This document shows positions 36,931 through 46,738 of a stretch of 64,000 nucleotides of DNA, in pieces. Position 1 is the first letter of the stretch. Each line of letters begins with the position of its first letter. The notes beneath the pieces were generated by a model. It was not told the origin of the DNA. It did no database searches and saw only the letters and a list, made by a program, of their open reading frames with translations. Origin of the DNA: Bacteroidota bacterium (lineage in GTDB: Bacteria > Bacteroidota > Bacteroidia > UKL13-3); assembly GCA_040388375.1 (NCBI GenBank), contig JAZKBU010000006.1, positions 62,001 through 126,000 of the forward strand. Direction: 5' to 3'. The position numbers and the translations under genes were made by a program.

Positions 36931-38856
36931 TTAGAGTGCAACCTCTACCCAATCGCCATTTTCCTTGATTAATTCAATTAATTCATTCACAGCATTGTCG
37001 CTTGCAATGTTTCTTTTTACCACTTCTTTGCCCTTATAAAGGGTTATTTTATCAACTCCGCTGCCTACATAACCGTAGTCTGCATCGGCCATTTCGCCAG
37101 GGCCGTTTACTATACAGCCCATAATGGCAATCTTTACGCCTTTTAAATGATCAGTTCTTTTCCTAATCATTGCAGTGGTTTCCTGCAAATCGAAAAGAGT
37201 TCTGCCACAACTTGGGCAACTAATATATTCTGTTTTTGAAATGCGGGTTCTTGCAGCTTGTAATATGCCAAAAGCTATTTGGTTTATTCTTTCTGCTTTT
37301 ATTGCCGGTGCTGTAACCATTAACCCATCACCAAAACCATCTATTAACAAAGCCCCGAAATCGGTTGAGCAATGTAACATAAATTGTTCTTCATCTATTT
37401 CCGTGTGGTATTCGTGAGCTATTATAACTGCATTTTTTACGTTCCGGTTATTCAAGCTAAAAAATACAGAACGCATAATCGTCATCGGGTTTAAAGCGCC
37501 TGACTCCAATATAAACACTACTTTTTGTATTTGGTTTGCCCGTGCAATAATGCTTTCGGTTATCTCTTCGTCTTTTAAATAAACAAAGTTTAAGGTGTTT
37601 GAATGTGCTACGGTATGTTTACCTGCAAAAACATCATGGTAAGTAAACAAAGGAAAAGCATTGCTTTTATCGCTTATTATATTCCATACGTTGGCATTAT
37701 AAATGGCTTTCAAGCCCATTGGCAACATAAACGAACATTTATTATCGCCTAAATAAACAAAATCGGCTCCCATATCATTCATGTGCCACTTGTCTAAATG
37801 CGCATCATAAATATGCCCGATAGTTGTTAAATCAGTTGCTTGTAAATTATTGTTTAAACTAAAATTAGCAATTACCCTCGGAACCTGATGTGCGCCTATA
37901 TTATAAACCTCATCCGTTTCTCTTCTTTTATAATCAAATGCACTCCAGTTATTTTTTTCCGCATCGTTTAAATCAATTTGCGCATACTCGTTTTGTTTTA
38001 TATTGGTATAGCGTTCAATTAATTTTTTAGCTACAGGTACTTCAAATTCCGGATCTTCAGTTAACGAAACCCTGATGGTATCGCCAATACCATCTTCTAA
38101 TAAAGCACCTATACCTAAAGCTGACTTAATACGACCATCATCACCATCGCCTGCTTCGGTTACACCTAAATGCAAGGGATAATGCATATTGTTAGCATCC
38201 ATTGTTTTTACCAATAAACGATAAGCCTGCACCATTACCTGCGGGTTACTTGATTTCATGGAAAGGGTAATATTATGAAACTGCTCCTCTTCTGCTATGC
38301 GTAAAAACTCCATGGCACTTTCAACCATTCCATGGGCAGTATCGCCATAACGACTCATAATTCTATCGCTTAACGAGCCATGATTGGTACCAATACGCAA
38401 AGCTGTTCCGTACTCTTTGCAAATTTTTATTAATGGTACAAATTTTTCTCTGATACGGTCTATCTCTTCCTGGTATTCGGCATCGGTATACTCTATAATA
38501 TCAAATTTTTTCTTATCGGCATAGTTACCGGGATTAACACGTACTTTTTCTACTATGCGTGCGGCTAGTTCTGCCGCATTGGGTGTAAAATGTATATCAG
38601 CAACAAGTGGAACCTGAACACCTTTGGCTTGTAACACTTTTTTTATCTCGGCTAAATTTTGAGCCTCTTTTATACTCGGTGCTGTTAAACGAACCAACTG
38701 GCAACCCGTATCAACCATTCTTATAATTTGCTCAACTGACTTTTGGGTATCCATGGTATCGGTAGTGGTCATACTTTGTGGTACGATTGGAAAATCGCTG
38801 CCAATGTATAAATCACCAATTTTTACGGTACTCGTTTTTCTGCGTTGATAAGTCAT
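36931..38856 (-). CDS. ispG: 4-hydroxy-3-methylbut-2-enyl diphosphate synthase (flavodoxin/ferredoxin type)
   Basis: IspG converts methylerythritol cyclodiphosphate to HMBPP in the MEP isoprenoid pathway. The protein is 641 residues, the long three-domain form with an insert, as in plants and Bacteroidota; most bacteria have ~370 residues. The TIM barrel starts with IGSDFPIVPQSMTTTDTMDT. The insert spans roughly residues 280-500. The C-terminal domain binds a 4Fe-4S cluster through the cysteines of ISCPSCGRTLF and IMGCIVNGPGEMADADYGYV. It is the last gene of a minus-strand run with dapF (29-base gap). Confidence 0.96.
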   Translation of the reverse strand: MTYQRRKTSTVKIGDLYIGSDFPIVPQSMTTTDTMDTQKSVEQIIRMVDTGCQLVRLTAPSIKEAQNLAEIKKVLQAKGVQVPLVADIHFTPNAAELAARIVEKVRVNPGNYADKKKFDIIEYTDAEYQEEIDRIREKFVPLIKICKEYGTALRIGTNHGSLSDRIMSRYGDTAHGMVESAMEFLRIAEEEQFHNITLSMKSSNPQVMVQAYRLLVKTMDANNMHYPLHLGVTEAGDGDDGRIKSALGIGALLEDGIGDTIRVSLTEDPEFEVPVAKKLIERYTNIKQNEYAQIDLNDAEKNNWSAFDYKRRETDEVYNIGAHQVPRVIANFSLNNNLQATDLTTIGHIYDAHLDKWHMNDMGADFVYLGDNKCSFMLPMGLKAIYNANVWNIISDKSNAFPLFTYHDVFAGKHTVAHSNTLNFVYLKDEEITESIIARANQIQKVVFILESGALNPMTIMRSVFFSLNNRNVKNAVIIAHEYHTEIDEEQFMLHCSTDFGALLIDGFGDGLMVTAPAIKAERINQIAFGILQAARTRISKTEYISCPSCGRTLFDLQETTAMIRKRTDHLKGVKIAIMGCIVNGPGEMADADYGYVGSGVDKITLYKGKEVVKRNIASDNAVNELIELIKENGDWVEVAL

Positions 38857-38885
38857 TTTATTTTATTGAATGGTATATGATAAAA

Positions 38886-39671
38886 TTATGGAATCATTAT
38901 TTCTCCATCGTATACAAATGTAGCAGGACCATTTAAATGCACATTTGTAAATACGTTATTACTGAACAAATAATTTACAGAAAGGTTTCCTCCTTTGGTT
39001 TCTATTTGAATAGTTGGTTCATTATTGCCTGATTGTTTGTGAAAAGCTATGGCAGCAGCTGTTACACCTGTACCACAGCTAAAAGTTTCATCTTCAACCC
39101 CGCGTTCGTAGGTTCTTACCTTTAAAATATTGTTATGTACTGAAACAAAATTTACATTAATTCCCTTGTCAGCAAACTCTTCATTGTATCTTATTTTTTT
39201 TGCTTCAGTAACCAAGTCAATGCTATCTACATCTACATCAAAAAATTGTACATAATGAGGCGAGCCTGTATTTAAAACAAATACATTGTTTGTTCTCTCC
39301 TGCACTTCTGCTACATCCATCATTTGTAAGTTAACCCAATTGTTTTTAAACGATACAGTATGTTCACCATCTACCGCATAAAAGGTTGCTATATCACCTA
39401 CTATTTTTAAGTCTTTGGCAAACTGGGCAATACACCTTCCTCCATTTCCACACATAGAACTTTCCCTGCCATCGCTATTAAAATATTGCATATAGAAATC
39501 GGCACCTGCATGGTTTTGTAATAAAATCATGCCGTCAGCTCCTACTCCAAATCGCCTGTCGCAAAGGCTTTCTATTAGTTTTTGATTGGTAGCATCAAAG
39601 GTTTTGTTTCTATCATCAACCATGATAAAATCGTTTCCTGTGCCCTGGTATTTATAAAATTTAATTTTCAA
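38886..39671 (-). CDS. dapF: Diaminopimelate epimerase
   Basis: DapF interconverts LL- and meso-diaminopimelate for lysine and peptidoglycan synthesis. The two catalytic cysteines are visible in SSMCGNGGRCIAQF and ETFSCGTGVTAAAI. I place the start at the TTG 39669-39671, giving MKIKFYKYQGTGNDFIMVDD, which is how the family begins; this yields 261 residues. The longer frame from ATG 39731 adds 20 residues unlike the family. With the TTG start the gene overlaps the end of the upstream gene by 11 bases, implying translational coupling. Confidence 0.95.
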   Translation of the reverse strand: MKIKFYKYQGTGNDFIMVDDRNKTFDATNQKLIESLCDRRFGVGADGMILLQNHAGADFYMQYFNSDGRESSMCGNGGRCIAQFAKDLKIVGDIATFYAVDGEHTVSFKNNWVNLQMMDVAEVQERTNNVFVLNTGSPHYVQFFDVDVDSIDLVTEAKKIRYNEEFADKGINVNFVSVHNNILKVRTYERGVEDETFSCGTGVTAAAIAFHKQSGNNEPTIQIETKGGNLSVNYLFSNNVFTNVHLNGPATFVYDGEIMIP

Positions 39672-40596
39672 AACGATGCAATTGATTATCGGCCTGTAAA
39701 GCTGTTTCGCCCCAATCGGAATGCAAAACATACAGGTTATTTTGTTTTAAAATAAAAGCTTTAAATGGTTTATCTATTCCATAAATAACTAGTTTTTTTC
39801 CATTGAAATAGTAGCCTTTAAAACCAACTATTGAATACCAAAACTCCACAAATAACGGTTTAGTATTTAACTCATTTTTATTTAATGACTGTAAGGTTAA
39901 CCGGGTAATGGTACTATCAGCTAATGTACTATCTGTGCTCTGTAAAATAAGGCGAAACTTATCTTTGAATTTTTCCAGCTCAAACACGTACATTAAACTA
40001 TCTATTAATAAGTAATCTTTAGCCACCATTATATTACCATTGTTGCCGGCTATTTCACTAAACTGCTCTTCAATAACAGCTTCAATTTTACTTGAATCAA
40101 TCATGTCATTTTCTGCCGTATCGGCTAAGCTGTCATCCGGTATAAATGTTTCATTACTGCCCGAAACGGTAGTTATCTGACTATTTGTTTTTTCTTTATT
40201 TTTATCTTTTGGAATAAAGAAATTAAAAGGATATACAATGGCTCCTTTTATTCTGTCAACCAATACTTGTTTGTAAGTTTGTGTGGCTTGTTGCTCTTCG
40301 TAGTATTTTCTGTTTGCATAAAAATCGGCTAACAATACGATACCTAAAATAGACAATGAAACTAAAATCCATGAATAAGACTTTTGTGGTTTATCGGGTA
40401 TTATTTCTTCGTTATAATACTCTTCTAATTCTTGTTTAACTATTTCATCGTGGTTAAATGCGTACGTATCGAAATGAGATTTAAAATCAGCATCTTCCCG
40501 CAACTTATTCTCAAATGCCCTTTTCTCATCACCCAACATTTCGTTGCGTAAATACTTTTCAAAGTAATAAGTATGTTTGTCGTGTGGCACTTGCAT
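39661..40596 (-). CDS. Hypothetical single-pass membrane protein, anti-sigma-like layout
   Basis: A 311-residue protein I cannot name. Residues 1-70 are charged and helical (YFEKYLRNEMLGDEKRAFEN) in the style of the cytoplasmic part of Bacteroidota anti-sigma or TPR-associated proteins. One membrane helix follows at about 73-90 (SWILVSLSILGIVLLADFYA). The periplasmic part has a Ser/Thr/Asp-rich linker, then a compact beta domain (KPLFVEFWYSIVGFKGYYF, KLVIYGIDKPFKAFIL). It heads the dapF-ispG run and overlaps dapF by 11 bases. No sigma factor gene is adjacent, so an anti-sigma role is weakly supported. Confidence 0.7.
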   Translation of the reverse strand: MQVPHDKHTYYFEKYLRNEMLGDEKRAFENKLREDADFKSHFDTYAFNHDEIVKQELEEYYNEEIIPDKPQKSYSWILVSLSILGIVLLADFYANRKYYEEQQATQTYKQVLVDRIKGAIVYPFNFFIPKDKNKEKTNSQITTVSGSNETFIPDDSLADTAENDMIDSSKIEAVIEEQFSEIAGNNGNIMVAKDYLLIDSLMYVFELEKFKDKFRLILQSTDSTLADSTITRLTLQSLNKNELNTKPLFVEFWYSIVGFKGYYFNGKKLVIYGIDKPFKAFILKQNNLYVLHSDWGETALQADNQLHRFEN

Positions 40597-40791
40597 GGAA
40601 CCGCAAATTTCAACTAAGTTTTGATTGCTGCAAGTTTTTTTTATTTACCGCTTATCACCAAATTACCAATTTTATAAAATTTTAAGAAAAACGGCAGAAC
40701 AAATTTCTTTTTGTTCACGTTGAGTTATAAAATTGGAATAACATTTGACATTAGACAGAGGTTAGTAAACAATTAATTTAAACTAAAAAGA

Positions 40792-42252
40792 ATGAAAAAA
40801 TACGTATTAATTTTTGCGGTTGCATGCCTGGGAGGCTTGGCCGCAGTTGGCTTAAGCAAATTATTTAATAACAAAGAAAATGCATCTGAGTTTTCACAGA
40901 ACCATTTAGCACGCTATGCAAGTTTGACAGATGGCGGCCAGCGACCTGATTTTGTGGCAGTGGCAGAATTAGTTACTCCTACTGTAGTTCATATTTTAAC
41001 CGTGGTTGATAAACCCGTAGCCAATAACGAAATGCAGGAAGTGAATCCTTTTGATTTTTTTGGCGGGCGTGGATTTAATATGCCACAGCCGGGACCAAGA
41101 GCCGGAAGTGGAAGCGGTGTTATTATTTCGCAGGATGGACTGATAGTAACCAATAACCATGTTATTGACGGGGCTACAAAAATTAAAGTAATATTAAATG
41201 ATAAACGCGAATACGATGCAGAGTTAATAGGCAAAGACAATAATACTGATTTAGCGGTATTGCGTATTTCTGAATCGAATTTACCATTTGCTTTAATTGG
41301 CAATAGCGATGAAGTAAAAGTGGGCCAGTGGGTATTAGCCGTTGGTAACCCTTTTAATTTAACATCGACCGTTACAGCGGGTATTGTAAGTGCCAAAGGC
41401 AGAAACTTAAATATTAACCGTGGCAATGGACAGCAGTATCCTATTGAATCATTTATTCAAACTGATGCAGCTGTAAACCCGGGTAATAGCGGTGGTGCTT
41501 TGGTAAGTCAGGATGGAAAGCTAATTGGTATTAATACAGCTATTGCCAGCGAAACAGGCCAATACGCAGGTTATGCATTTGCTATTCCGAGCAACTTAAT
41601 GCAAAAAGTAATTAACGACTTAATGAAATACGGAACTGTTCAAAGAGGTGTTTTAGGTGTTGAAATTACTGATATAAACGGAGAGTTGGCTGACAAATTA
41701 GGCTTGAAACAGGTAAAAGGTGTTTACGTTAGAAATGTAAAAGAAAACAGCGCTGCTGAAGAAGCCGGTTTAAAATCGGATGACGTAATTACTTTTATTG
41801 ACGGTATCCAAGCTAATACAACACCTGAATTGCAGGAAATTATTGGCAAAAAAAATCCGGGCGATATTGTTAAGGTAACAGTAATAAGAGACGGCAAGGA
41901 AAAAATATTTGATGTAAAGCTAAAAGGGCTTGACGGAAAAACTACTTTAGCTATGGCCGAAAAAACAGAAACGAACAAAGCACTTGATACTGACTTTGAA
42001 ACTTTAACCCGTGATGAGAGACTGAAACTTAAAATCAGCAACGGGTTAAGGGTAAAAAGCATTGGTACTAAAAGTATTTTAAAATCTGCAGGCATTCCCC
42101 AAGGTTTTGTAATAACCAGCGTTGACAAAAAACCTATTGCAACGGTAAGCGATATAAAAACTGCTTTTGAAGGTAAAAAAGGTGCAGTGTTGGTGGAGGG
42201 CGTTAAAACGGATGGAACACAAGATTATTTTGCAGTAAAAATTAGCAAATAG
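40792..42252 (+). CDS. degQ: HtrA/Deg family periplasmic serine protease
   Basis: This 486-residue protease degrades or refolds damaged envelope proteins. An N-terminal anchor or signal (YVLIFAVACLGGLAAVGLS) precedes the trypsin-like domain. The catalytic triad is His123 (VTNNHVIDGA), Asp153 (NTDLAVLRI) and Ser233 (NPGNSGGALV). Two PDZ domains follow, at about 285-385 (GVLGVEITDINGELADKLGL) and about 400-486, as in DegP/DegQ. The DegP/DegQ/DegS subtype cannot be settled from sequence alone. It is transcribed alone, divergent from the 39661 gene and closed by a terminator at 42274. Confidence 0.93.
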   Translation: MKKYVLIFAVACLGGLAAVGLSKLFNNKENASEFSQNHLARYASLTDGGQRPDFVAVAELVTPTVVHILTVVDKPVANNEMQEVNPFDFFGGRGFNMPQPGPRAGSGSGVIISQDGLIVTNNHVIDGATKIKVILNDKREYDAELIGKDNNTDLAVLRISESNLPFALIGNSDEVKVGQWVLAVGNPFNLTSTVTAGIVSAKGRNLNINRGNGQQYPIESFIQTDAAVNPGNSGGALVSQDGKLIGINTAIASETGQYAGYAFAIPSNLMQKVINDLMKYGTVQRGVLGVEITDINGELADKLGLKQVKGVYVRNVKENSAAEEAGLKSDDVITFIDGIQANTTPELQEIIGKKNPGDIVKVTVIRDGKEKIFDVKLKGLDGKTTLAMAEKTETNKALDTDFETLTRDERLKLKISNGLRVKSIGTKSILKSAGIPQGFVITSVDKKPIATVSDIKTAFEGKKGAVLVEGVKTDGTQDYFAVKISK

Positions 42253-42273
42253 AAAAAATAGAAAGTATAAATT

Positions 42274-42308
42274 AAAAAGCCGATTGTATAACCAACAATC
42301 GGCTTTTT
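42274..42308 (+). terminator. Intrinsic terminator of the HtrA gene
   Basis: A perfect stem aaaaagccgattgt/acaatcggcttttt (14 bp) with a short loop, followed by T. Confidence 0.9.
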
Positions 42309-42345
42309 AATTTAACATTGCGACCTAATTAAATGCATATAAGTA

Positions 42346-43293
42346 ATGTTAAAACTTGGCGATAGAGTAAAATTTGTGAATGAAAATATGGAAGGCATAG
42401 TTACCAGCTTTAAGCAAAAAAACTTAGTTGGGGTAACTATAGAAGACGATTTTGAAATTCCGGTTTTAATGAGTGAAATAATAAAAATTGATTTTAACGA
42501 CCAAAAGCCCGCAGGTAAAGAAACTACTGAGGATAAACTAAAACCAAAAGTTAATACCAACCCAATTGGTATTTTTTTAGCATATAACAGGTTGGGCGAA
42601 AATGATGTAGAAAGTATATTACACAACAATGAACCTGATACTTTATTGTATGCCATTTACCAGCAGGAAAAAGGAATTTATAATTTATATAAAACGGGCA
42701 AACTAGAGAAAGAAGAAGAAGTTTCTTTAATGAAACTCAACTTGGAAAACTACGATAAATGGAACCCTTTATTGTTTCAGTTTATTTTAGCTGATGGTGT
42801 TACCATGAAACCGAGTAAGCCTTTGCATATTGAATTTAAAACGCATCCAAAGGAGTTTCATCAATCGCTTAAATTCTGTTTCTTTTTGCAAAAGCAAGCT
42901 TACATGTTTAAACTGAATGAGGAGCTTAGTAAAATAAATTTAAATGCACTTAAGCAAAAGGATTTTTCAGAAAAAACAGTTGTTGAAAAAATAGACTTAA
43001 GCAAAAAACCGGAGCCTGTTATTGATTTGCATTTTGACGAATTATTGGCAAAAGGCTATACTACTCAAACCAACGATATTATTGGCGTTCAAATGGATGT
43101 TTTTATTAAAACACTGGAAGCTGCTTATATACACCAAATGAAAAGTATTGTGTATGTACATGGCATAGGCAACCAATACCTAAAAAATAAAATTCAAACG
43201 TTTTTAGTTAAAAACAAACGTTTGGCTAAACATTTTGAAGACGCTGACCCAATAAAGTTTGGTGGTGGTGCTACTTATATTGAAATTGGATAA
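42346..43293 (+). CDS. Smr/MutS2-domain protein (DUF2027 type)
   Basis: A 315-residue cytoplasmic protein. Residues 1-50 form a small beta barrel (LKLGDRVKFVNENMEGIVTS), the middle ~100 residues are a beta domain, and the C-terminal ~85 form an Smr domain. That domain shows IDLHFDELL (the conserved DLH) and YVHGIGNQYLKNKI (the HGxG signature). Smr domains in MutS2 and related proteins have nuclease or nucleic-acid-binding activity, often linked to ribosome rescue or recombination. The role of this Bacteroidota fusion family is not established. It converges with the DUF5686 gene three bases away. Confidence 0.88.
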   Translation: MLKLGDRVKFVNENMEGIVTSFKQKNLVGVTIEDDFEIPVLMSEIIKIDFNDQKPAGKETTEDKLKPKVNTNPIGIFLAYNRLGENDVESILHNNEPDTLLYAIYQQEKGIYNLYKTGKLEKEEEVSLMKLNLENYDKWNPLLFQFILADGVTMKPSKPLHIEFKTHPKEFHQSLKFCFFLQKQAYMFKLNEELSKINLNALKQKDFSEKTVVEKIDLSKKPEPVIDLHFDELLAKGYTTQTNDIIGVQMDVFIKTLEAAYIHQMKSIVYVHGIGNQYLKNKIQTFLVKNKRLAKHFEDADPIKFGGGATYIEIG

Positions 43294-43296
43294 ATA

Positions 43297-45831
43297 CTAA
43301 AACTGGAAGCGTACGCCTAAGTTAATACCCCAGGTGCGCACTTTTGCTGCATCAGGTTTTTGCTCTAGGTATGTTAAACGGTGTACCATGTTAATGGAAA
43401 ATATGCGGAATATATTCTCAAAACCATACCCTACTTCTACATAAGGAATATTGTCTTTAAAGGCATTTACTTTTAATAGTTCTTTGCCACTTGTATTGCG
43501 TTCGGGCAATAAATCTATATTCTGTTTACTTAAATTTCCGTAAGCTGCTTTTACAAAAGCAAAACTACGCCACTTCCAGTTTTTAACTACCGGAATTCTA
43601 TTTAATATCAATCCTTCAAAATGTTGTATATAGGTAAAGTGTGCATACTCATCGCTGATAAACTCATAAAAATTCATCAAACTATAATTGAAGTCTGAAT
43701 ATAAAAACACTTCATTACCTCTGGCTACATCTAATAAAGGATAAGGTAATGTTCCCCATACTTTACCTGTTGTTAGCCAATAGTCGGCAGTACCTAACAC
43801 GCCTGTATTGGCATGGTGTGTTATATTTAACTGCAATCTATTGTACTCAAAATTACTGTTTAATATACCTTTAAAACCATGTGTGTAGGTTAAAGTAAAT
43901 ACGGGTATGGCTGATCTTTTTAAGCGCAATCTGTCGTTACCTCTTACTATCAATATCTCTTTGTAAGCCCAGCGTAGTTCTGCTGATAATTGAGCATTTG
44001 TGTAGTTATTACTGATGCTATCGCTATGCTCACCTGTTTTATAAGCAAATACAAAATTACCTAAAGGCTCAAAGGTATTGTACAAAGCTCCAAGCCTGTA
44101 ACTCCAGTCGCGGCTGTAGTGCTTAAATAAACCTAACTTAAACTCTTGTGTTCTGTTCAGTCTAATACCATCAGCAAAAATACTAATGGCCTGAAAAACG
44201 TTTGATGAATTATTGCCCGGTCCAAAATCGTTGGTAATACCTATTACATCATAATCATCTCTATAACTAATACTCCAAATATTCCAATCTCTCCTATTGC
44301 TTATATAATCGGCACTTAAACCGTACTTAAATTTTTCATCTTTAAAACCATATGCTATATGCGATTTTAAAACCCATTTCCGACTAAATAAATGATTGGT
44401 TTTAAATCCAAAACGAACCCTGCTTCCCTCTACATTGTTATAACCATACAAGAATACATAAGGCCCCCAATCTATTCCTCCTATGCGTTTATAACCTTCC
44501 ACTACAATTCTTACTACATCAATATATGTTTGAATAGCGGGTAGGTTTTTAATGGAATCAACCATTATAAACATGCGTTTTTCTATACCGGTAAATGCTT
44601 CGGGTCGTTTACTTATCCAAAAATTACTATCACGTTCCAGTTCGCTTTCTTCGGCTCTTTCTATTAACCTGTCGTAAAACTCAATGGGCTTAGGTTTATT
44701 TACTTCTATGTTTGAAAATGAGTTATAAAATTTAGCAATAATACCACTGGTGTTTTTGGTCATTTCCGCCACATCTATTATCATCCTGTTTTTATAAGGA
44801 ATAAACGGACCTGCTGCCGTTTGCACCATTTCCTGCTGTAACTTTAACCTGTCAATAAAATTTAAATTGGCATACTTTGATATTTCAACATCTATTCGTG
44901 TTAAAGCCCAGGTACTATCCTGAATCCACATGTGGCCTAAAAAACCAAGGTCTTGTTCCTGCTTTAAGTTTATTTTTATTTTATAGTTTTTCCTACCATT
45001 TTCTATGGTTGAATCAAGCAAAGTATATACATAATAGTTATGGCAAACATTGCTTAATGGCGAAATAAAATCTTTACTTAATATGCGAACATAATTCTCG
45101 TTAAAGTTAAACTGTTGCAAGCTTGTTCCCATTAAATCGGTAATAAAACTTTTATCGCCAACACCTATACCTGTAGTACTGCTAGCCACCATTACTTCTT
45201 TGTTTTTTGAAGGTACTTTGTTATAGTAATACTGGCTAAATGTTTCATTGATAAATAAGGGTAATATGTATTTACCTTCTTCGTTTTTCATTTGAAAAGC
45301 AGTATCGAATAAACCTTTGATGGGTTTAAATATTTTATTGCTTTTCATCTGTTCACTTATATTATTAAGCGAAATATCTACTTTATTATAACTATCATAT
45401 TGGTAGGCAACCAGATTATCTTGGTTATTGATGCTCTTTAACTTTCGGGCATTGTTTATAATACGCAAAGCGGGGTTAACACCAACGCGTACGGTCACTG
45501 CACGCAACTCGGCAGCGGCTTCTGCCATTTCAATCTGAATGGTTTGTGTTTGCCCGTAATTAATTTTTTGGTAGTGTGTTTTATAACCAATATAGGAGAC
45601 TTTAATGGAATCAACTTTTGTATTGATTTTCATTTTAAAGTTGCCTTCAAAATCGCTGGTTGTTCCTATTCTTGAACCTTTAAACGTAATGGTAACAAAT
45701 GGTAATGGTTCTCTGTTTCTTTTATCAATTACTTTACCTTGTACAACAGTTGCCAACTCTTCGTTGGTTTGAGCCTGTACATAAATATTTATAGCAAAAA
45801 ATAAAAAAACGAGTAATTGTTTCTTAAACAT
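43297..45831 (-). CDS. DUF5686 outer-membrane protein with carboxypeptidase-regulatory-like domain
   Basis: An 844-residue protein with signal peptide (QLLVFLFFAINIYVQAQ). Residues ~28-105 are a CarboxypepD_reg-like domain (VQGKVIDKRNREPLPFVTIT, TTSDFEGNFKMKI), the module also found at the start of SusC-like receptors. The rest is DUF5686, ending in many beta-strands (FGFKTNHLFSRKWVLKSHIA, VRTWGINLGVRFQF) that should form an outer-membrane barrel. No TonB box or plug domain is seen, so it is not a normal TonB receptor. It is the last gene of the minus-strand run 47098-43297, after the cyclophilin gene. Confidence 0.88.
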   Translation of the reverse strand: MFKKQLLVFLFFAINIYVQAQTNEELATVVQGKVIDKRNREPLPFVTITFKGSRIGTTSDFEGNFKMKINTKVDSIKVSYIGYKTHYQKINYGQTQTIQIEMAEAAAELRAVTVRVGVNPALRIINNARKLKSINNQDNLVAYQYDSYNKVDISLNNISEQMKSNKIFKPIKGLFDTAFQMKNEEGKYILPLFINETFSQYYYNKVPSKNKEVMVASSTTGIGVGDKSFITDLMGTSLQQFNFNENYVRILSKDFISPLSNVCHNYYVYTLLDSTIENGRKNYKIKINLKQEQDLGFLGHMWIQDSTWALTRIDVEISKYANLNFIDRLKLQQEMVQTAAGPFIPYKNRMIIDVAEMTKNTSGIIAKFYNSFSNIEVNKPKPIEFYDRLIERAEESELERDSNFWISKRPEAFTGIEKRMFIMVDSIKNLPAIQTYIDVVRIVVEGYKRIGGIDWGPYVFLYGYNNVEGSRVRFGFKTNHLFSRKWVLKSHIAYGFKDEKFKYGLSADYISNRRDWNIWSISYRDDYDVIGITNDFGPGNNSSNVFQAISIFADGIRLNRTQEFKLGLFKHYSRDWSYRLGALYNTFEPLGNFVFAYKTGEHSDSISNNYTNAQLSAELRWAYKEILIVRGNDRLRLKRSAIPVFTLTYTHGFKGILNSNFEYNRLQLNITHHANTGVLGTADYWLTTGKVWGTLPYPLLDVARGNEVFLYSDFNYSLMNFYEFISDEYAHFTYIQHFEGLILNRIPVVKNWKWRSFAFVKAAYGNLSKQNIDLLPERNTSGKELLKVNAFKDNIPYVEVGYGFENIFRIFSINMVHRLTYLEQKPDAAKVRTWGINLGVRFQF

Positions 45832-45871
45832 CTTTTAAGGTCGGAGTAGGTAGTAAATAGTTTAGTATTGC

Positions 45872-46732
45872 TTAGCGTTTAATTAAAGATATTTTCATTC
45901 TAATATCGCTAAACGGACGATTGGTTTGTGGGTTGGTATATACTATTGCTATCCTGTCTAACACATCAAAACCTGAAATCATCTGACCAAAAACGGTATA
46001 ATCCATATCTAAAAATGGAGTACCTCCTACTGTTGTATAAGCTATTAAATGGTCGTTGGTATATATAAACTCTTGCTTTTTATAAATGGTATTTATTTTG
46101 GGCTCTAATTTCATTATTTCTGATTGTAAAGCATCGCGTCCCTGTGTTTGCTGAATTAAAGTTAACTGGTTGCGTAGGTTGGTATCGTTTTCTAACAAGT
46201 ATGTCAAAGCCATTTGTTTACGTGCCAAATTTTTCTGGTTCATGACCTGCTCCAACTCCGCTTTAGTTGTTTTTTTTCCTTGCACAATATAAAACTGGCT
46301 ACCGCTTGATTCTTTATTGGGGTTCACATTATCGCCTAAACGTGCTGCCGCTAATGCGCCTTTTTGGTGTATAATATTAGGATGAATTTCAGCAGGTATG
46401 TTATAACCGGGTCCACCATTACCTAACATTTGTAATGAATCAGCATGACGCGATTCAGGGTCGCCTCCCTGTATCATAAAATCTCTTATAATTCTATGAA
46501 ACAGCAAGCTGTCGTAATATTTTTCACGAATTAGTTTTTTGAAGTTATCTCTGTGTTTAGGTGTTTCATCGTATAAAGTAAATACCATATTACCGTAAGA
46601 GGTGGTAATTAATACATACTCTTTTAAAGCTATTTTTTTAGGCTTTAATTTACTTTTTTTACTGGCTGCTTTTTGTGCAAAAACACCTACACTTAATAAA
46701 ATAGCGAAAGCTATTAATATACTTTTCTTCAT
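45872..46732 (-). CDS. Exported cyclophilin-type peptidyl-prolyl isomerase
   Basis: A 286-residue protein with signal peptide (SILIAFAILLSVGVFAQ). The cyclophilin fold is clear from FHRIIRDFMIQGGDP (catalytic Arg and binding Phe/Met/Gln), SSGSQFYIVQG and FGQMISGFDVLDRIA. Between SQFYIVQG and the last part lies a helical insert of about 75 residues (KTTKAELEQVMNQKNLARKQ onward), which lengthens it compared with a typical ~165-residue cyclophilin. It catalyses proline isomerisation during folding of exported proteins. It starts six bases after the upstream gene and is cotranscribed with it. Confidence 0.93.
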   Translation of the reverse strand: MKKSILIAFAILLSVGVFAQKAASKKSKLKPKKIALKEYVLITTSYGNMVFTLYDETPKHRDNFKKLIREKYYDSLLFHRIIRDFMIQGGDPESRHADSLQMLGNGGPGYNIPAEIHPNIIHQKGALAAARLGDNVNPNKESSGSQFYIVQGKKTTKAELEQVMNQKNLARKQMALTYLLENDTNLRNQLTLIQQTQGRDALQSEIMKLEPKINTIYKKQEFIYTNDHLIAYTTVGGTPFLDMDYTVFGQMISGFDVLDRIAIVYTNPQTNRPFSDIRMKISLIKR

Positions 46733-46738
46733 TCTTTT

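Noticed and set aside
40597-40791. Promoter for the HtrA gene around ttttataaaattttaag or ttataaaattgg
   Set aside because: No pair of -33 and -7 elements has acceptable spacing, so no site is called.
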